DNA from: Antarcticimicrobium sp033791545
GTDB lineage: Bacteria; Pseudomonadota; Alphaproteobacteria; Rhodobacterales; Rhodobacteraceae
Assembly: GCA_033791545.1 (NCBI GenBank)
Contig: JASJGL010000051.1
Location: forward strand, 1-5,700
Direction: 5' to 3'
DNA length: 5,700 nt
Under the pieces are notes generated by a model that worked only from the letters and a program-made list of their open reading frames with translations, was not told where the DNA came from and did not search any database. Positions 4,967-5,700 of the stretch are shown here, one piece after another (the first letter of the stretch is position 1; each line of letters begins with the position of its first letter). The translations under genes were made by a program, and so were the position numbers.

Positions 4967-5248
4967 ACATGTTCGGGCTATTCCACCGCCCTATGGGCGG
5001 GAAACGGACCCGAGCATGTGAGGCATGGCTGGTGCTGAGAACCTTGAAAGCGGATACGCTTGTGAAGCGCTAGGTGCTGCTCTTATGCGTAGAAAGCCGT
5101 CTTCCGTAGGCACGGGAGCGCCTTGTTCAGAACAGGGTCCGTCGGGTGAACTAGGGCCCGTGGCTTCCTGATGGGACGGACAAGTTAGGGACCCATAGAT
5201 CTGGTTCACGCTCCTAACTCCCACTTCTCGATCTCTTGCCGAGACGGC
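4967..5248 (+). other. Palindrome-rich non-coding block, possible structured RNA
   Basis: No convincing gene is present in this 282-base block, but inverted repeats follow each other. S1: an 11-base stem 4967-4977 with 5009-5019 (one U-G), enclosing CCGCCC-TAT-GGGCGG (4986-5000). S2: AAGCG (5048-5052), CGCTT (5057-5061) and AAGCG (5065-5069), giving two exclusive hairpins. H1: CCTTGTT (5121-5127) with AACAGGG (5131-5137), one U-G. H2: GTCCGTC (5137-5143) with GACGGAC (5175-5181), an internal loop and an apical hairpin AGGGCC/GGC-tt-CCT (5153-5169). H3: AGTTAGG (5183-5189) with CCTAACT (5213-5219). Last: GCCG-AGA-CGGC (5238-5248). The imperfect pairs of S1 and H1, and one extending pair of H3, are G-U on the plus strand but A-C on the minus, which favours a plus-strand RNA. 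I see no clear promoter or terminal U-run. TGAAAGCGGA occurs twice (4958-4967 and 5045-5054). I do not recognise 6S, tmRNA, RNase P, SRP or tRNA. Confidence 0.45.
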
Positions 5249-5700
5249 TCATGCCTCGGCTTCACCTTTCTTTAGAAGATGGCTGCAAAGAATTTGCCCC
5301 ATTTCGGGAAAGGCTTCGGGAAGGTCTTCACATATCGCTTTTCCTTGGGTCATCAGCGCAAGAATTACTGGCACCGCTCCGGGTTGGGCAATACGGATCA
5401 GATCATGCTTGTAATAGGAAGCGCGGGGGTCTCCGGTCCAGGAATTGCGCCCCGCCTTGCTCCAGATCGTTGCCTCTTCGGGCACTCCGCCACCGAGATA
5501 TTCGCTTACTTGGAAATGCGGCAGTTTCGCCTTTTCGCTTTGGCGGTCACGTAGCAGGAAATCCAGCGCGCGGGCGCGTGCCTCAGTCCCCAGAGGTACA
5601 TCGCCGGCGAACAGTTCACGGAACATTCGCGCTGCCGCCAGTGGAGTCAGCACGTTAAGATAGCTGCTGTCAGCGCCAGCATATTGCGACTCGCGGCCGT
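5249..5700 (-). CDS. Serine hydrolase, class A beta-lactamase-like, C-terminal part (runs off right edge)
   Basis: The frame is open from the right edge to a TGA at 5251-5249, giving 149 residues of C-terminal sequence; the start is outside the window. The segment NVLTPLAAARMFRELF resembles the TTP..MA..L region of class A beta-lactamases and related serine hydrolases. IWSKAGRNSWTGDPRASYY looks like the conserved strand carrying the K-x-G triad, here KAG rather than KTG or KSG, and the tail ends in a final helix (EMGQILCSHLLKK). The catalytic serine motif SxxK and the SDN-like motif should be upstream and cannot be seen, so hydrolase activity and any role (periplasmic peptidase, esterase or antibiotic hydrolysis) remain open. 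A small hairpin GCCG-TCT-CGGC follows the stop on the minus strand without a T-run. Confidence 0.6.
   Translation of the reverse strand, partial: GRESQYAGADSSYLNVLTPLAAARMFRELFAGDVPLGTEARARALDFLLRDRQSEKAKLPHFQVSEYLGGGVPEEATIWSKAGRNSWTGDPRASYYKHDLIRIAQPGAVPVILALMTQGKAICEDLPEAFPEMGQILCSHLLKKGEAEA

Noticed and set aside
4846..5073. 75-codon plus-strand frame in the palindrome-rich block
   Set aside because: No ribosome site before its start and no recognisable domain. It runs through hairpin S1, so coding constraint looks unlikely. Overlapping minus-strand frames look no better.
5183..5219. Integron attC-like site (GTTAGGG and TCCTAAC)
   Set aside because: The two boxes are in the reverse order to an attC site, which begins RYYYAAC and ends GTTRRRY, and the L boxes and cassette context are missing.
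5090..5225. 6S RNA (ssrS)
   Set aside because: A nested long hairpin is possible but the closing stem is short. In alphaproteobacteria 6S usually lies by zapA or the 5-formyltetrahydrofolate cyclo-ligase gene, neither of which is here. Kept only as an alternative.
5195..5225. tRNA T-arm (GGTTCACGCTCC)
   Set aside because: The GGTTC resembles a T-loop, but no T-stem, acceptor stem or anticodon arm can be built around it.

Overview
The window looks like chromosomal DNA of an alphaproteobacterium, most likely Rhodobacteraceae (Roseobacter/Rhodobacter relatives). The reasons are the GC-rich coding sequence, a RuvC and a PrmA of alphaproteobacterial type, a small DUF1127 gene followed by a CU-rich RNA hairpin, and an intergenic block after the YeeE gene that resembles a repeat common in this family. 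No plasmid, phage or intact insertion sequence gene is visible.

Layout from left to right. Positions 1-291 hold the N-terminal part of ruvC (minus strand, Holliday junction resolvase), which runs off the left edge. The 342-base gap to the next gene holds a set of 13-base direct repeats (388-462) between the divergent ruvC and DUF1127 genes. A 72-residue DUF1127 protein (634-852, plus) is followed at once by a candidate Cuckoo/CcsR-type small RNA and a strong terminator that can serve both strands. Next come two minus-strand genes: a small single-pass membrane protein of unknown function (961-1305) and prmA (1413-2285, ribosomal protein L11 methyltransferase). A 12-helix MFS transporter (2348-3580, minus) follows. 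It is divergent from a YeeE/YedE-family sulfur-compound transporter (3712-4773, plus), and a small palindrome lies in the shared 131-base control region.

Positions 4774-5248 (475 bases) have no convincing gene but are unusually rich in inverted repeats. The last 280 bases or so can fold into consecutive hairpins, and three of the stems contain G-U pairs only when read as plus-strand RNA. I do not recognise a known RNA there. The right edge (5249-5700, minus) is the C-terminal part of a serine hydrolase of the class A beta-lactamase-like superfamily, whose start lies outside the window.

The genes do not form one pathway: DNA repair, a stress-type small RNA locus, ribosomal protein methylation, two transporters and a hydrolase are simply neighbours. 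The protein genes are ordinary. The items worth a second look are non-coding: the direct repeats upstream of ruvC/DUF1127, the CU-rich hairpin RNA after DUF1127, and the palindrome-rich block between the YeeE gene and the hydrolase.
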